Assembly (NCBI GenBank): GCA_963921825.1
Contig: OY997593.1
Span: 65,580,039-65,644,038, forward strand
DNA: 64,000 nt
DNA from: Erodium maritimum
Lineage: Eukaryota; Streptophyta; Magnoliopsida; Geraniales; Geraniaceae
Direction of reading: 5' to 3'
The stretch's first letter is position 1. Each line of letters begins with the position of its first letter. This document shows positions 22,846 to 34,685 of this stretch, one piece after another. The notes below the pieces were generated by a model. That model saw only the letters and a program-made list of their open reading frames with translations, was not told where the DNA came from and made no database searches. Made by a program: the position numbers and the translations under genes.

Positions 22846-25800
22846 ATGGGCGAATCTGCGCAGATGGGTTCAGCTGTGAAGAACACTCTGAGGCGTATCT
22901 GCTGCGAAAATGGATGGTCTTATGGGGTTTTCTGGCGATTTGATCACCGCAATTCCATGTGAGCCCTCTCTTCTCTTTCGTTTCTGGCATTTTTTCTACT
23001 TATCCCAAATGGGTTTTTGACCTTGACCTAGAAGAAAGAAGATGCTTGAAAATGGGTTTTGTTCAGCAATTTATTGATATTGTGTTTGAATTTAGTAAAC
23101 TTGGCTCCTGACCAGTATTGTTGAGTACCAGGTTAATTAACAGTTTTGGCATATGGGATCTAGCTTCTGTTCAAGTTAGAGAGTTTTGAGCTTGTACTGT
23201 TTGTTGCCTACTATAATTGTGGTGTTGAAATGGTGAACAGGTTGTTGACCTTGGAAGATGCCTACTTTGAAGAAGAGATGGGGACAATGCTTGGCAATAT
23301 GCTTCTACAGGTTCACATGCTGGGTGAAGGGTATGCTCAATTCCAACCTTCTTCCTGTTCCACTTCACTATATGATTTCTACAAATATCTTCCTGCTCAT
23401 GCCAATTATTTTCTTGATGTGCAATCATTTATATCTTGTGCAAATCCCAAGCACAAAGAATAACTCTAACATGATTTTTTTTTGAATTTAGGATAATTGG
23501 TCAATCTGCTTTCACTGGAAAACATCTATGGATGTTCTCTGATGCTGGCAGTAATCAAGATGTATTCCAGGTATTTTTTTTTATCTTGTCCTCATTGCTA
23601 AAGGGCATTGATTGATTTACTAGGGTTGTTTACTGCAGTTCATGTTAAATAATTCATTACTCATGTCGCTAAATCATTTTTTCCATGGAACATTAGCATG
23701 TAGTTAAATTCTAGTTCATTGATATGGTACTTGTGCTCTCTTATACAGGGCGATTCTGAGATTCATCGCCAGTTTGCTTCTGGAATAAAGGTAGCTTTTC
23801 TACTTAGGAAGCATGTGATTTGAAGAAACGTGATAATTATCATGTAAATGACAATTGAATCTTTATTGCAGACCATAGCAGTGATCTCTGTGGAACCACT
23901 TGGAGTTGTGCTGTTTGGATCCACCCACAAGGTTAGTATGGTAGCAGATGAGATCATGCTCTTCGTCATGTAGATCAAAACTTATAGCTTCATGTTGTAC
24001 TTATCCCATCACCAAAAGATATTAATTATTTGGTTTTGGGTCTAAATTTCATACAAGACAACTTTTTTCGTACAAATTCTCAAGAAGGAAAAGATAAGTC
24101 TTCCTTGTACTTGGGTTTGATTTATAAGTGTACTTTCAGTTGATTGTAGTCATGCTTCTGTTGCAGATTCTAGAGAGTGTGCAATTTTTGGATCAAACCA
24201 AGAGACTGTTCAGAGAAATGGATAATGTGAATACACTTGACCAGTTGGAATATCTGCCTACCTCTTTGAACAATGAAACTAGTGATTCAAGTGGGCTGTA
24301 TGCTTCTTTAATTTCATTTGGTAATTCCTATAATCCAAATCCCAGATCCAAGAATAGTGATATCTATGATGCTGTGGGAATGCAATCTCTTGGCCAGGGA
24401 ACTCAAGTGTTGTTATCCAATGAACCCAGTACTCAGTTCCGACATGTTTTTCAATCTTCATGTCCTGTTGGAAACTCAGCCACCAAAACTCCTTGCAATA
24501 AGCCAGACGGGTCAGTGAGAGATATGTCTAAATGCTACAAGGTGGACAATCTTTCTGAATTGTTTGCTCCACCACCAGAGAGTATCGTGAATGAATTGGC
24601 AATGGCAATGAACAACCATCAGTCACAGTCAGATGGTGCTTCTTTGTTATCATCTAACCTGGTTGAAAGTGATGGTTTTGTTCACAACCCAGTTACACAT
24701 CAAGCTCACTTTGTTCAAGACTCCATCACCAATACAATGAACTGTGGTGGACAAGAGAAGCATGGGAACTTTCACGGTGCAAGAAATGATCTTTTTGATG
24801 GTTCGGGGCTGGATTTTGGGTTCACACTACCTCAGGATTGTTGGGAAGATATTGGTCAGTCAACTATGAGTAGTGGTATATCTGAATGCATCTCAGGGTT
24901 GGGTATTGCCCCCACTGCTGGCCCCCGCAAGGGGTTGTTCTCTGAATTAGGACTCGAGGAGCTTCTGAATGGTATTGGGAACTCTAGTTCTGTCACTAAA
25001 TCCAGTTTAGTAGATCAATTTCCCACTACTAAGAGGAGGAGAGTGGAGGTTTCATCAGTGGATAGCAATCAAGTTCAGTTGGCGAGCGCTTCTTGCCCTA
25101 GCAGGAGCATGAATTCTATGCAGCCTGCATATAGCCTTAAGAGTCCTGAAGAGCCTACAAAAGGCACCAAGAAAAGGGCTAGATCTGGGGAAAGTACTCG
25201 ACCGAGGCCCAAAGACCGTCAGCAGATCCAAGACCGTCTCACTGAATTGAGAAAGATCATCCCCAATGGCCATAAGGTACTTTTTATTTACACTTCAGCT
25301 TAGGAACATATGTTGGAATAGTTATTGAATCCTTAATTCCTTTGCTTCTTATGTGTAGTGGTTAATTATCTAACAAAATGTTGACATTTGACAGCCTAGT
25401 ATTGATGTATTGTTGGATCGCACAATCAAATACATGCTTTTCTTGCAAAGCGTGACAAAGTACGCCGACAAACTTAAACAAGATGATGAGCCAAAGGTAA
25501 CAAGATCGTTTTCTTGCATTTCTTAACATATAATTATCAAGTTTAGTGTTTTTTATTTACAAGACAATAATGAACATGCTTGAACGGATAGATGATTGAC
25601 CGAGGAAATGGAGTGGTTTTAAAAGACAGCAGCAAGGATGGTAGTAGTGGTGGAGTTACATGGGCATATGAAGTTGGGGGTCAGACACTTGTTTGCCCAA
25701 TTGTAGTTGAGGACCTTAGTCCACCTGGCCAAATGCTAATAGAGGTATATATTGAAGGAGAATATACCTTGCAAAATATCCATAGTGCTATATGATTTGA

Positions 25801-26382
25801 AACCTAATTTATAACTGTACTCTAATTCATCTGTTTCAGATGCTTTGTGAGGATCATGGATTCTTTCTTGAGATAGCAGACATATTGCGGGGCTTTGGCT
25901 TGAATATCTTAAAGGGAGTGATGGAACTTCGAGAGCACAAGATATGGGCTCGCTTTACTGTTGAGGTAAACATGACATGACAGATTTTAAGTATTATGTT
26001 AGGATCCACATGTGAGTCTGTGTCCCACATCATATAAATGCGGGATAAAGGAAGAGTTGATATGTAACTCGAATCCATGACCTGATAGGCTAGTCTTTTG
26101 GTTCAAGTGTGGTGACTAATTTGTATATCATGGTTGTGTACTCCAATGTGTTTATCTATCTCACGAAGAATCTTGTTTTCATCATTGTAGGCAAGCAAGC
26201 ATGTAACGAGGATGGAAATATTTTGGTCCCTTATTCAGCTTCTACAACAAACAGCCAGTAGTGGGATTGATTCAACTAACCCTCCTAGTAATGCTGTTGA
26301 TGATAGCATTCTTCCTGTATTGAAGAACAGCGAGCAACCTCCGATGTCTATTCCTGTCAGCTTGGCTGAGACTCTTCAATGA
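22846..26382 (+). CDS. LHW-like: LHW-type bHLH transcription factor
   Basis: Ten exons: 22846-22958, 23241-23330, 23492-23570, 23749-23790, 23872-23931, 24167-25276, 25395-25496, 25592-25744, 25840-25965 and 26191-26382, all with GT..AG borders and matching phases, give 688 aa. Residues 1-150 form the GAF-like N-terminal domain of this family (KNTLRRICCENGWSYGVFWR, MLLTLEDAYFEEEMG, LGEGIIGQSAFTGKH). The long exon 6 is a divergent, serine/asparagine-rich middle. KKRARSGESTRPRPKDRQQI to LFLQSVTKYADKLK (about 473-525) is the atypical bHLH, lacking the H-E-R DNA contacts of classical bHLH proteins, and residues 560-640 form an ACT-like C-terminus. LONESOME HIGHWAY and its relatives dimerise with TMO5-type bHLH proteins to drive vascular cell divisions; that role is from the family. 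The N-terminus resembles the LHL/EMB1444 side of the family. Confidence 0.93.
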
Positions 26383-27765
26383 CAAATATGTGAATGAGGG
26401 TTTCAGAAGTACCTTGAGCTAGCTATGATGGGTGTTCTGGATATTCAAAAGCCTCAGATGAGAAAAGAGAAGTCTCTTTTGGATGGAACTGGTATGTGCA
26501 TATGGTTGATACATTAGGATATACTTATAGAGCTATGGAAGAGTTGAAGATTTTGTATTAAGTCTTATGCTTTAGGAAGTAGGAATGGCATTTTTTTATC
26601 AGAAACTTTGTGTTGGTTTTTTCTCTAACTGTCTATATCATGAAATTGATGCCAGATTTGCTTCATGGCCTCTCTCTGTTGTGCGTTAATATAAATAATA
26701 GAAGATTTTGTTCTATCTATGTTGGAAGTTGTCTTTTTCAGACAAAAGGGGGATGCCAAATGTTGGGGAAGCAAGTTTTGATCTAGCCTAGTGTGTTTAT
26801 GAGGTGCAATTACCAGTTGCCAAATTTAAGCAAGGTAGTTGTTTATGCTGCTTAGGATATAGTTGCAATCAACAGCTGTTGATAATCTGTGGTGATGGGA
26901 GAAGAAAAAGGTCAGAGTCAGCTCTCACTAAGGTGCATTGCAAGCCTTGTATAAGCACTGTATTAAGTATTTGATAATCAGTGTTATTATGATAACTGAG
27001 TTGGCCTTTCAACCCAGTGCATGCAGTTGTGGCCAGTTATGGGAATGAAAGCTTGTCCAGTCCTGGTCATGACCTAATTTGTCTCACAAAAGCAATAGCA
27101 TAAAGAGATAACAAGTATTATAAGCACCTTCATCAGCTAACTGAGCACATGGGAAGACCACCAAAACTTTCAATTAATGTAATGTTTATGAGGTTTGTAT
27201 TGGGTTCTCCACTGATTGAAACCCCACTAGAGGCTTTGCTTTTAATATTTATGGTGAAACCATCTCAAAGAGATGTATTGATATAAATGATACCATATCT
27301 TTTTATGCAATTTCATAAGCTGTGTGTGTGGATTCAGAACCTTAAGGGCAATGGTGAATCCCAGATCTTTTGAGACCCATATCAGACAAATGGTGAGGCT
27401 CATTATTTTAAGATGGTGCTGAATCCTAACTTTCTTATCAGTTGGAAAAAGATTGGAAGAGGAATGTGATGTGTTCATAGACCAACTTTTAATGGAAAAG
27501 GTTTAATTAACAATGCTAAACCACAAAGTTATTGTGTGATTATGATCTAAGTCACTAGGTGATAACCAGTCAGCTTTTCCAGTTAGGTCACCTGGATGAC
27601 ACATTACATGTTTTAGGCCTATTGTGCTTAAAATATTCTTCTCTCCTTTTCTTCCTCTCTTGATGAATAAAGCCCACCCTTTAAATACATGCACATGCTT
27701 CGATCATAGTCCCACAGCATTGGGAATTCAAACTTTATCTCTCATTTCAGCAAATCTAGTAAAAG
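26383..27765. other. bHLH 3' UTR and ALMT promoter region
   Basis: About 1.4 kb between two plus-strand genes. The first few hundred bases are probably the bHLH 3' UTR and the remainder should hold the ALMT promoter and leader. No additional gene, RNA gene or element end was recognised. Confidence 0.4.
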
Positions 27766-29575
27766 ATGGTTCTTGAGAAGGAAGTGGCCAATGGCATAGA
27801 ATGGAGAGTGACAATGAGTGATGGCTCATCCAAGAGCTTGGTTCCAGAGGAAGGGCTTATGACCAGAACCTGGCTTTTCTTCAAGGGTCTGGTTTCAGGA
27901 TTGATCTTCAAAGTGTGCAACTTCTTCCACAAGGCATGGAGGTTAGGGGTTGATGACCCAAGGAAAGTGATTCACTGCCTAAAGGTGGCCTTGGCACTAT
28001 CTGTTGTCTCACTCTTCTACTACACAAGACCATTGTATGAAGGTTTGGGAGGGACAGCTATGTGGGCAGTTATGACAGTTGTGGTGGTATTTGAGTACAC
28101 TGTGGGTAAGTTTCTCAACTCCAAAACCCTTAAAAGATGGTTCAAAATGAACATGTATGGACTTAAAAAAACATGTTCATGTATTGCAGGTGCAACAATA
28201 GGCAAGAGTTTGAACAGAGTGATTGGGACTTGTTTGGCTGGGTCTCTAGCTCTTGCTGTCCATTGTGTTGCTACTCTATTTGGATTGAGTTTCGAACCTG
28301 TAATTACTGGAATATCCATTTTCTTATTGGGTATGTGAACATTTTGATCGCTTGGTATACATGTTTAGTAGTGCTTAGAGCTTGGATTGATATGAAACAG
28401 AACATTTACTTGTTATTATTTGTTCGTGCAGCCAGTGCAGCAACGTTTTCAAGATCAATCCCATCAATAAAGGCGCGGTTCGACTATGGAACTATGATCT
28501 TCATCCTCACCTTCACGTTGATCTCAGTGTCTGGTTACAGGGTTGATGAGTTGTTCAGCATGGCTCACCATAGAATATCCACCATCATCATTGGCACATC
28601 TCTGTGCATTTTCACAAGCATGCTCGTGCGCCCCATTTGGGCCGGTGCAGAACTTCATATGCTCATCACTCGAAACATGGACAAGCTCACCACTTCCTTA
28701 GACAGTAAGTGCTGCATTGAGTTTGAGTCCATATTGCTATGTTTGTTTTTGTGACTAAATCTAAGTTATCTTATGCTTTTTATCAACTCTCCTTCAGGTT
28801 ATGTCACCATGTACTTTGAAGATGGTGAGGTCTTGGTTGATGAAACAAACCAAGACACAAGGAAAAAGTTGCTAGGATACAAGTTTGTGCTCACTTCAAA
28901 GACTGCTGAGGAGTCTTTGGTATGTTATCAGCTATCAGCTTGAACTTTTAGTTGAGTTGATCATGCGATACTATCTTTAACCTTGGTATTGTTCTTTATA
29001 GGCCAACTTTGCCAGATGGGAGCCGCCACATGGCCAGTTCAGCTTCAGACATCCTTGGAAACAATACCTTAAAGTCGGGGCATTGGCGCGAAGATGCGCC
29101 TACTGCATAGAAGCTCTCACTAGTTGCATAAACTCTGAAAACAAGGTAACTTGAAGATTGTAACATCTTGTTACACATTGACAACTTATTATATGATTTT
29201 AGTACTAAGATCTGGATCTTTCTTTGTGAACGACAGACCCCAGAGTCCATGAAGAAGCTCCTCAATAATGTGTGCTCGAGAGTGAGCTCTAGCTCTCGTA
29301 GAGTGATGGAAGAGCTGGTCATAACCATAAAGACAATGAAAAGATCGAGTACCATAGATGTTTTGGTCGGAGACATGAACATGGCAGTGCAGGATCTTCA
29401 AAATGACTTGACAAGTCTTCAAGGATTGTTCATGTCGGAGTTTGGACCAGATGGAGCGGCGATGGGGAGCATCCCTGTGATGGACCTGGTTCCACTGGTG
29501 AGTTCAGCTTCTTTGTTGATCGAATTTTCTTCGAGGGTTGAAGACATTGTTGAAGCTGTTGAGGAACTAGCATAG
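27766..29575 (+). CDS. ALMT: Aluminium-activated malate transporter (ALMT) family
   Basis: Six exons: 27766-28105, 28190-28330, 28432-28704, 28798-28919, 29002-29145 and 29237-29575, phases consistent, giving 452 aa. Family blocks are clear: WRLGVDDPRKVIHCLKVALA, LFYYTRPLYEGLGGTAMWAV, VVVVFEYTVGATIGKSLNR, GTCLAGSLA, SAATFSRSIPSIKARFDYG, RPIWAGAELH and ARWEPPHG. The first about 220 residues hold the hydrophobic helices; the rest is the cytosolic helical domain. ALMT proteins are anion channels, many carrying malate out of the cell or into the vacuole; the substrate and membrane here cannot be told from sequence. The tail EFSSRVEDIVEAVEELA is typical. A Copia element starts 147 bp past the stop codon on the same strand, so the native 3' UTR may be shortened or replaced. 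Confidence 0.95.
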
Positions 29576-29722
29576 TTAGGTGGATTCAAGGAAGTAGAAG
29601 ATGAGAAGTCTAGGCAAAGTCAACTATGTGTTTTGTCTTGCTGATGTCCCTTTCGAAGGGTGTGAGTTTTATGCATGTGCATGCAATTCTGTAACATACA
29701 GAGGGAAGAAAAGCATTAACTT

Positions 29723-30125
29723 TGTTGAAAGTTGATCCAAATTCAAGCTATTTTGTGGCTTGGTTGCCAAGCAACTAATTTAGGGAATTGTCTTGGCTTG
29801 ATTAGCAAGTAATCAATTTAGGGAATTTATGCCCTGTTTCCCAAACTGGGTCTTAATTGTGTAGAGATTTTTATTTCCCTATTTTGTATGAACTATCTCT
29901 ACACCACTCCTATAAATACCACCTGTAAGCTGCCATGAGGGATAAGTTGAATCAGTGTAAATCCCCGGCGTTGTGTAAACATTCTCCCTATAGTGAAGTT
30001 TTGCTGGTTGGCGCCCGTGGTTTTTTCCTCTCCGTTATTTGGAGGGGTTTTCCACGTTATATCGTTGTGTTCTCCGTTTTTGGTTTTGATCTCTATTTCG
30101 TTTTATTGCCTATCGTTTTATAACA
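29723..30125 (+). repeat. Copia 5' LTR
   Basis: 403 bp, starts TGTTGAAAG and ends ATAACA. Contains TATAAATACC near its middle, a likely TATA box for the element's transcript. Confidence 0.97.
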
Positions 30126-30174
30126 AGTGGTATCAGAGCCTGGTTACTCAATCTAGGTTTTTTTTTCTGACGAT

Positions 30175-33100
30175 ATGGCATCATTGAAATTCGATCTACC
30201 GTTGTTGGACTACACCACACGATTTTCTCTGTGGCAAGTAAAGATGCGGGCCGTTCTAGCTCATCCTGACCTTGATGACGCGCTAGATGGATTCAACAAG
30301 AAGGATCCGAAGACGTGGACCTATGAGGAGAAGCGTAAGGATCGTAAAGCTCTATCTCTGATTCATCTTCATCTATCAAATAATATTTTACAGGAAGTAC
30401 TGCTGGAGAAAACTGCAGCAGCGCTTTGGCTCAAACTGGAATCGATCTGCATGTCCAAGGATCTGACCAGTAAGTTGCACGTGAAGATGAAGTTGTTCAC
30501 ACACAAGCTGCAAGATGGTGGTTCTCTACTCGATCACCTAGCGGTCTTTAAGGAGATCGTTTCTGATTTGCAGTCCATGGAGGTAAAGTATGATGATGAA
30601 GATCTAGGTCTACTACTCTTATGTTCATTGCCTAGTTCTTTTGCAAATTTCCGAGATACCATATTATTGAGCCGCGATGAACTAACTCTTGCGGAAGTAT
30701 ATGAGGCCTTTCAACAGAAGGAAAAGATGAAACTTATGGTACAAGGAGAAGGATCATCATCCTCCAAGGGAGAAGCTCTGCAGGTACGTGGGAGGACCGA
30801 GCAGAGGAACAACAACTATAAGAGCAAGAACGGGAGAGGTCGTTCTAAGTCCAAAGGAGGCGACAAGTTCTGCAAGTATTGTAAGAAAACAAATCACACC
30901 ATTGAAGATTGTTATAAGCTTCAGAATAAGGAGAAAAGGAACGGTACGTGCAAACCGAAAAACAATTCTGATGGTGATGGTAAGGCCTCCGTTGTTTCCA
31001 ACGATAATTCTGATAGTGATTGCCTAGTTGTGTTTGCTGGTTGTGTTTCTGCTTATGATGAATGGATTCTTGATACTGCCTGTTCATTTCATATCTGTTG
31101 TAACAAAGACTGGTTCAGTTCTTATAAGTCTTTGCAGAGTGGAGATGTGGTGCGTATGGGAGATGACAACCCACGTGAGATTGTGGGCATAGGCTCCGTT
31201 AAGTTCAAGATGCATGACGGCATGATACGCACATTGACAGATGTGAGACACGTACCAACCATGGCGAGAAACCTCATCTCTCTCAACACTCTTGACGATG
31301 AAGGGTACAAGTACTCCGGTTCACAGAAAATTCTAAAGGTATCAAAAGGCTCTCTCGTTCACATGATAGGTGATATGAACTCTACAAGATTATATGTTCT
31401 TAGAGGTAGCACTTTAAATTGTTCTGCTACTGCTGCTGTTATTTCTGATGAACCTAGTAAAACTAATTTGTGCCACAAACGCCTTGGACATATGAGTGAA
31501 CAAGGCATGACAGAGTTGATCAAGAGAAATTTACTTGATGGCTGCAATATGAGTAAATTGAAGTTTTGTGAGCACTGCATTTTTGGTAAGCACAAGAGAG
31601 TTAAATTCAATGCTTCCGTTCATACCACTAAAGGGATATTAGATTATGTGCATGCTGATATGTGGGGTCCTTCCCGTAAAACTTCTCTTGGTGGTGCAAA
31701 TTACATGCTTACTATTATTGATGATTACTCTAGAAAAGTGTGGCCTTATTTTCTAAAACATAAATCTGATGTGTTTGATGCTTTTAAGAAGTGGAGAGTT
31801 ATGGTGGAGAAGCAAACCGAGAAGAAGGTAAAAGTGTTTCGTACTGACAATGACATGGAGTTTTGTTTAAATGATTTTGACAACTATTGTAGCAACGAAG
31901 GCATTGTAAGGCACCACACCATCCCGTCCACGCCTCAACAGAATGGTGTGGCTGAGCGCATGAACCGAACCATCATCTCTAAGGCTCGGTGCATGCTTTC
32001 TAATGCTCGTATGAGCAGACGTTTTTGGGCTGAAGCAGCCTCCACCGCCTGCTACTTAATAAACATGTCTCCAAGCATTCCACTTGATAAGAAAACTCCT
32101 ATTGAGGTATGGTCTGGTTCACCTGGTGATTATTCATTATTGAGAGTTTTTGGTTGCACTGCTTATGCACATGTTGATAATGGAAAGCTAGAGCCTAGAG
32201 CTGTCAAGTGTGTGTTTCTTGGTTATGGCTCAGGAGTAAAGGCGTATAAGTTATGGAATCCTGAAACTAAGAGAATTTTGTTGAGCCGGAATGTTGTTTT
32301 TAATGAGGCTGTCATGTTCAATGATAGTGCCTCTATGGATGCCTCTGATATTCTTGATGTTACTAAATTTTCTGATGATGAGCAACAGAGGATAAGCGTG
32401 CAGGTGGAGCACCTGGACGACAAAGTAAATGAGGTTGATGAAAATAATGAAAATGATGACGTTGACGTTCAGCTTACACCACCTGTTTTGCAACAAAGAA
32501 ATAACTCTATTGCTGCTGATAGACCGAGGAGAAACAAAGGTCCTCGCCCTCGTTTAATTGAACAATGTAACGTTGTTCATTATGCTTTAAGTTGTGCTGA
32601 ACAGGTGGAGCATGATCGTGAACCTGCTACATATGCTGAAGCGATTGCATCCGTTGACCGTGAGAAGTGGATTTCTGCCATGCACGAGGAGATGAAATCG
32701 CTTGACAAAAATGGCACTTGGGATGTTGTGCGCTTGCCAAAGCAAAAGAAGGTCGTTCGCTGCAAGTGGATATTCAAAAGAAAGGAAGGTTTGTCTCCTA
32801 ATGAGCCTCCAAGTTTTAAGGCAAGGTTAGTAGCAAAAGGTTTCAGCCAGATTCCAGGTATTGATTATAATGATGTATTCTCTCCGGTTGTGAAGCATAG
32901 TTCTATTCGTGCACTCTTTGGTATTGTGGCTACGCATGATCTTGAACTTGAGCAGTTAGATGTGAAGACTGCTTTTCTGCATGAAGAATTAGAGGAGGAG
33001 ATATACATGGACCAACCTAAAGGTTTCCTTGTGCCTGGTAAGGAGGACCTCGTTTGCAAGTTAAAGAGGTCACTTTATGGTCTTAAATAGTCCCCAAGGC

Positions 33101-34176
33101 AATGGTATAAGAGGTTTGATTCATTTATGCTTGCACATGGTTTTAAGAGATCTCAGTATGATAGCTGCGTTTATATTAAATTTGTTAATGGATCACCGAT
33201 ATACCTGTTGTTATATGTTGATGATATGTTGATTGCTGCTAAGAGGAAGAAAGAGATCACTACTTTGAAGGCACAGCTAAGTAGTGAGTTTGAGATGAAG
33301 GATCTTGGAGCTGCTAAGAAAATACTAGGTATGGAAATTACAAGGGACAGAAATTCTAAAGTCTTATTCCTTAGTCAGCAGAGTTACATTAAAAAAGTTC
33401 TTCATCGTTTTAATATGCACGATGCAAAGCCTGTTAGTACTCTTATTGCTCCTCACTTTAAATTGTCAGCACTGCAATGTCCTAGTTCTGATGAGGATTT
33501 TGAGTACATGTCAAAGGTTCCATATTCTAGTGCTGTTGGTTCTTTGATGTATGCCATGGTTTGTTCTCGACCTGATTTATCATATGCTATGAGTTTGGTT
33601 AGTCGATATATGGCTAATCCTGGTAAAGAACTTTGGAAAGTTGTTCAGTGGATTTTCAGGTACTTACGTGGAACATCCAATGCTTGTCTTAAATTTGGCA
33701 ATATGGACGAGGGACTCGCCGGCTACGTGGATTCAGACTATGTTGCTGATTTGGATAAGAGGCGGTCCCTCACAGGTTATGTTTTTACTGTTGGTGGATG
33801 TGCTGTAAGTTGGAGGGCAACACTACAACCAGTTGTTGCTCAATCTACTACTGAGGCTGAATACATGGTTATTGCTGAAGCTTGTAAAGAATCAGTTTGG
33901 TTGAAAGGTTTGTATGCTGAGCTTTGTGGAGATAATTCTTGCATTAATCTGTTTTGTGACAGTCAAAGTGCGATCTACCTTACTAAGGATCAGATGTTTC
34001 ATGAGAGAACAAAGCACATTGATGTCAAGTACCATTTTGTTCGAGATATTGTTACTCAAGGTAAACTAAAGATCTGCAAGATAAGTACTCATGATAATCC
34101 TGCTGATATGATGACAAAGCCAGTTCCTGTTGCTAAGTTTGAGCTTTGCTCAAGCTTAGTTGGTATAATTGTTTAG
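30175..34176 (+). pseudogene. Copia gag-pol region
   Basis: Starts MASLKFDLPLLDYTTRFS. Domains in order: UBN2-type gag, a CCHC knuckle (CKYCKKTNHTIEDC, about 30868-30910), aspartic protease (about 31060-31330), GAG pre-integrase (CHKRLGHMSEQG), integrase core with the HTTPQQNGVAER-type block, Copia reverse transcriptase (YVDDM catalytic motif) and RNase H with the TKHIDVKYH block. The order protease-integrase-RT-RNase H is diagnostic of Copia. The region is about 4 kb, normal for the family, and is broken about once. Confidence 0.93.
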
Positions 34177-34277
34177 CCCTAGTGGCTGTTTGGCGCCGAA
34201 AGTATTTTTTCTTTGTTCGTTCAGGGAGATGTCTACCGTTTCATGCTACAAGGAGGAATTTGTCTCAAGGTGGAGTT

Positions 34278-34680
34278 TGTTGAAAGTTGATCCAAATTCA
34301 AGCTATTTTGTGGCTTGGTTGCCAAGCAACTAATTTAGGGAATTGTCTTGGCTTGATTAGCAAGTAATCAATTGAGGGAATTTATGCCCTGTTTCCCAAA
34401 CTGGGTCTTAATTGTGTAGAGATTTTTATTTCCCTATTTTGTATGAACTTTCTCTACACCACTCCTATAAATACCACCTGTAAGCTGCCATGAGGGATAA
34501 GTTGAATCAGTGTAAATCCCCGGCGTTGTGTAAACATTCTCCCTATAGTGAAGTTTTGCTGGTTGGCGCCCGTGGTTTTTTCCTCTCCGTTATTTGGAGG
34601 GGTTTTCCACGTTATATCGTTGTGTTCTCCGTTTTTGGTTTTGATCTCTATTTCGTTTTATTGCCTATCGTTTTATAACA
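34278..34680 (+). repeat. Copia 3' LTR
   Basis: 403 bp, nearly identical to the 5' LTR. It is followed directly by AACTT, the target duplication, and by the sequence that originally continued from the ALMT 3' flank. Confidence 0.97.
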
Positions 34681-34685
34681 AACTT

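Larger units (their letters stand above)
29723..34680 (+). mobile_element. Young, near-complete Copia element (Tork/Tnt1 type)
   Basis: Two 403-bp LTRs (29723-30125 and 34278-34680), each TG..CA, are flanked by the 5-bp target duplication AACTT (29718-29722 and 34681-34685). A primer-binding site TGGTATCAGAGCC complementary to initiator Met-tRNA lies at 30128-30140, and a purine-rich tract precedes the 3' LTR. Between them is a single gag-pol region. By eye the LTRs differ at only two positions, which with ordinary plant rates suggests an age below roughly half a million years. It looks almost whole, with about one break in the coding region. The TNT1-94-like gag and pol place it in the Tork lineage. 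Confidence 0.97.
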
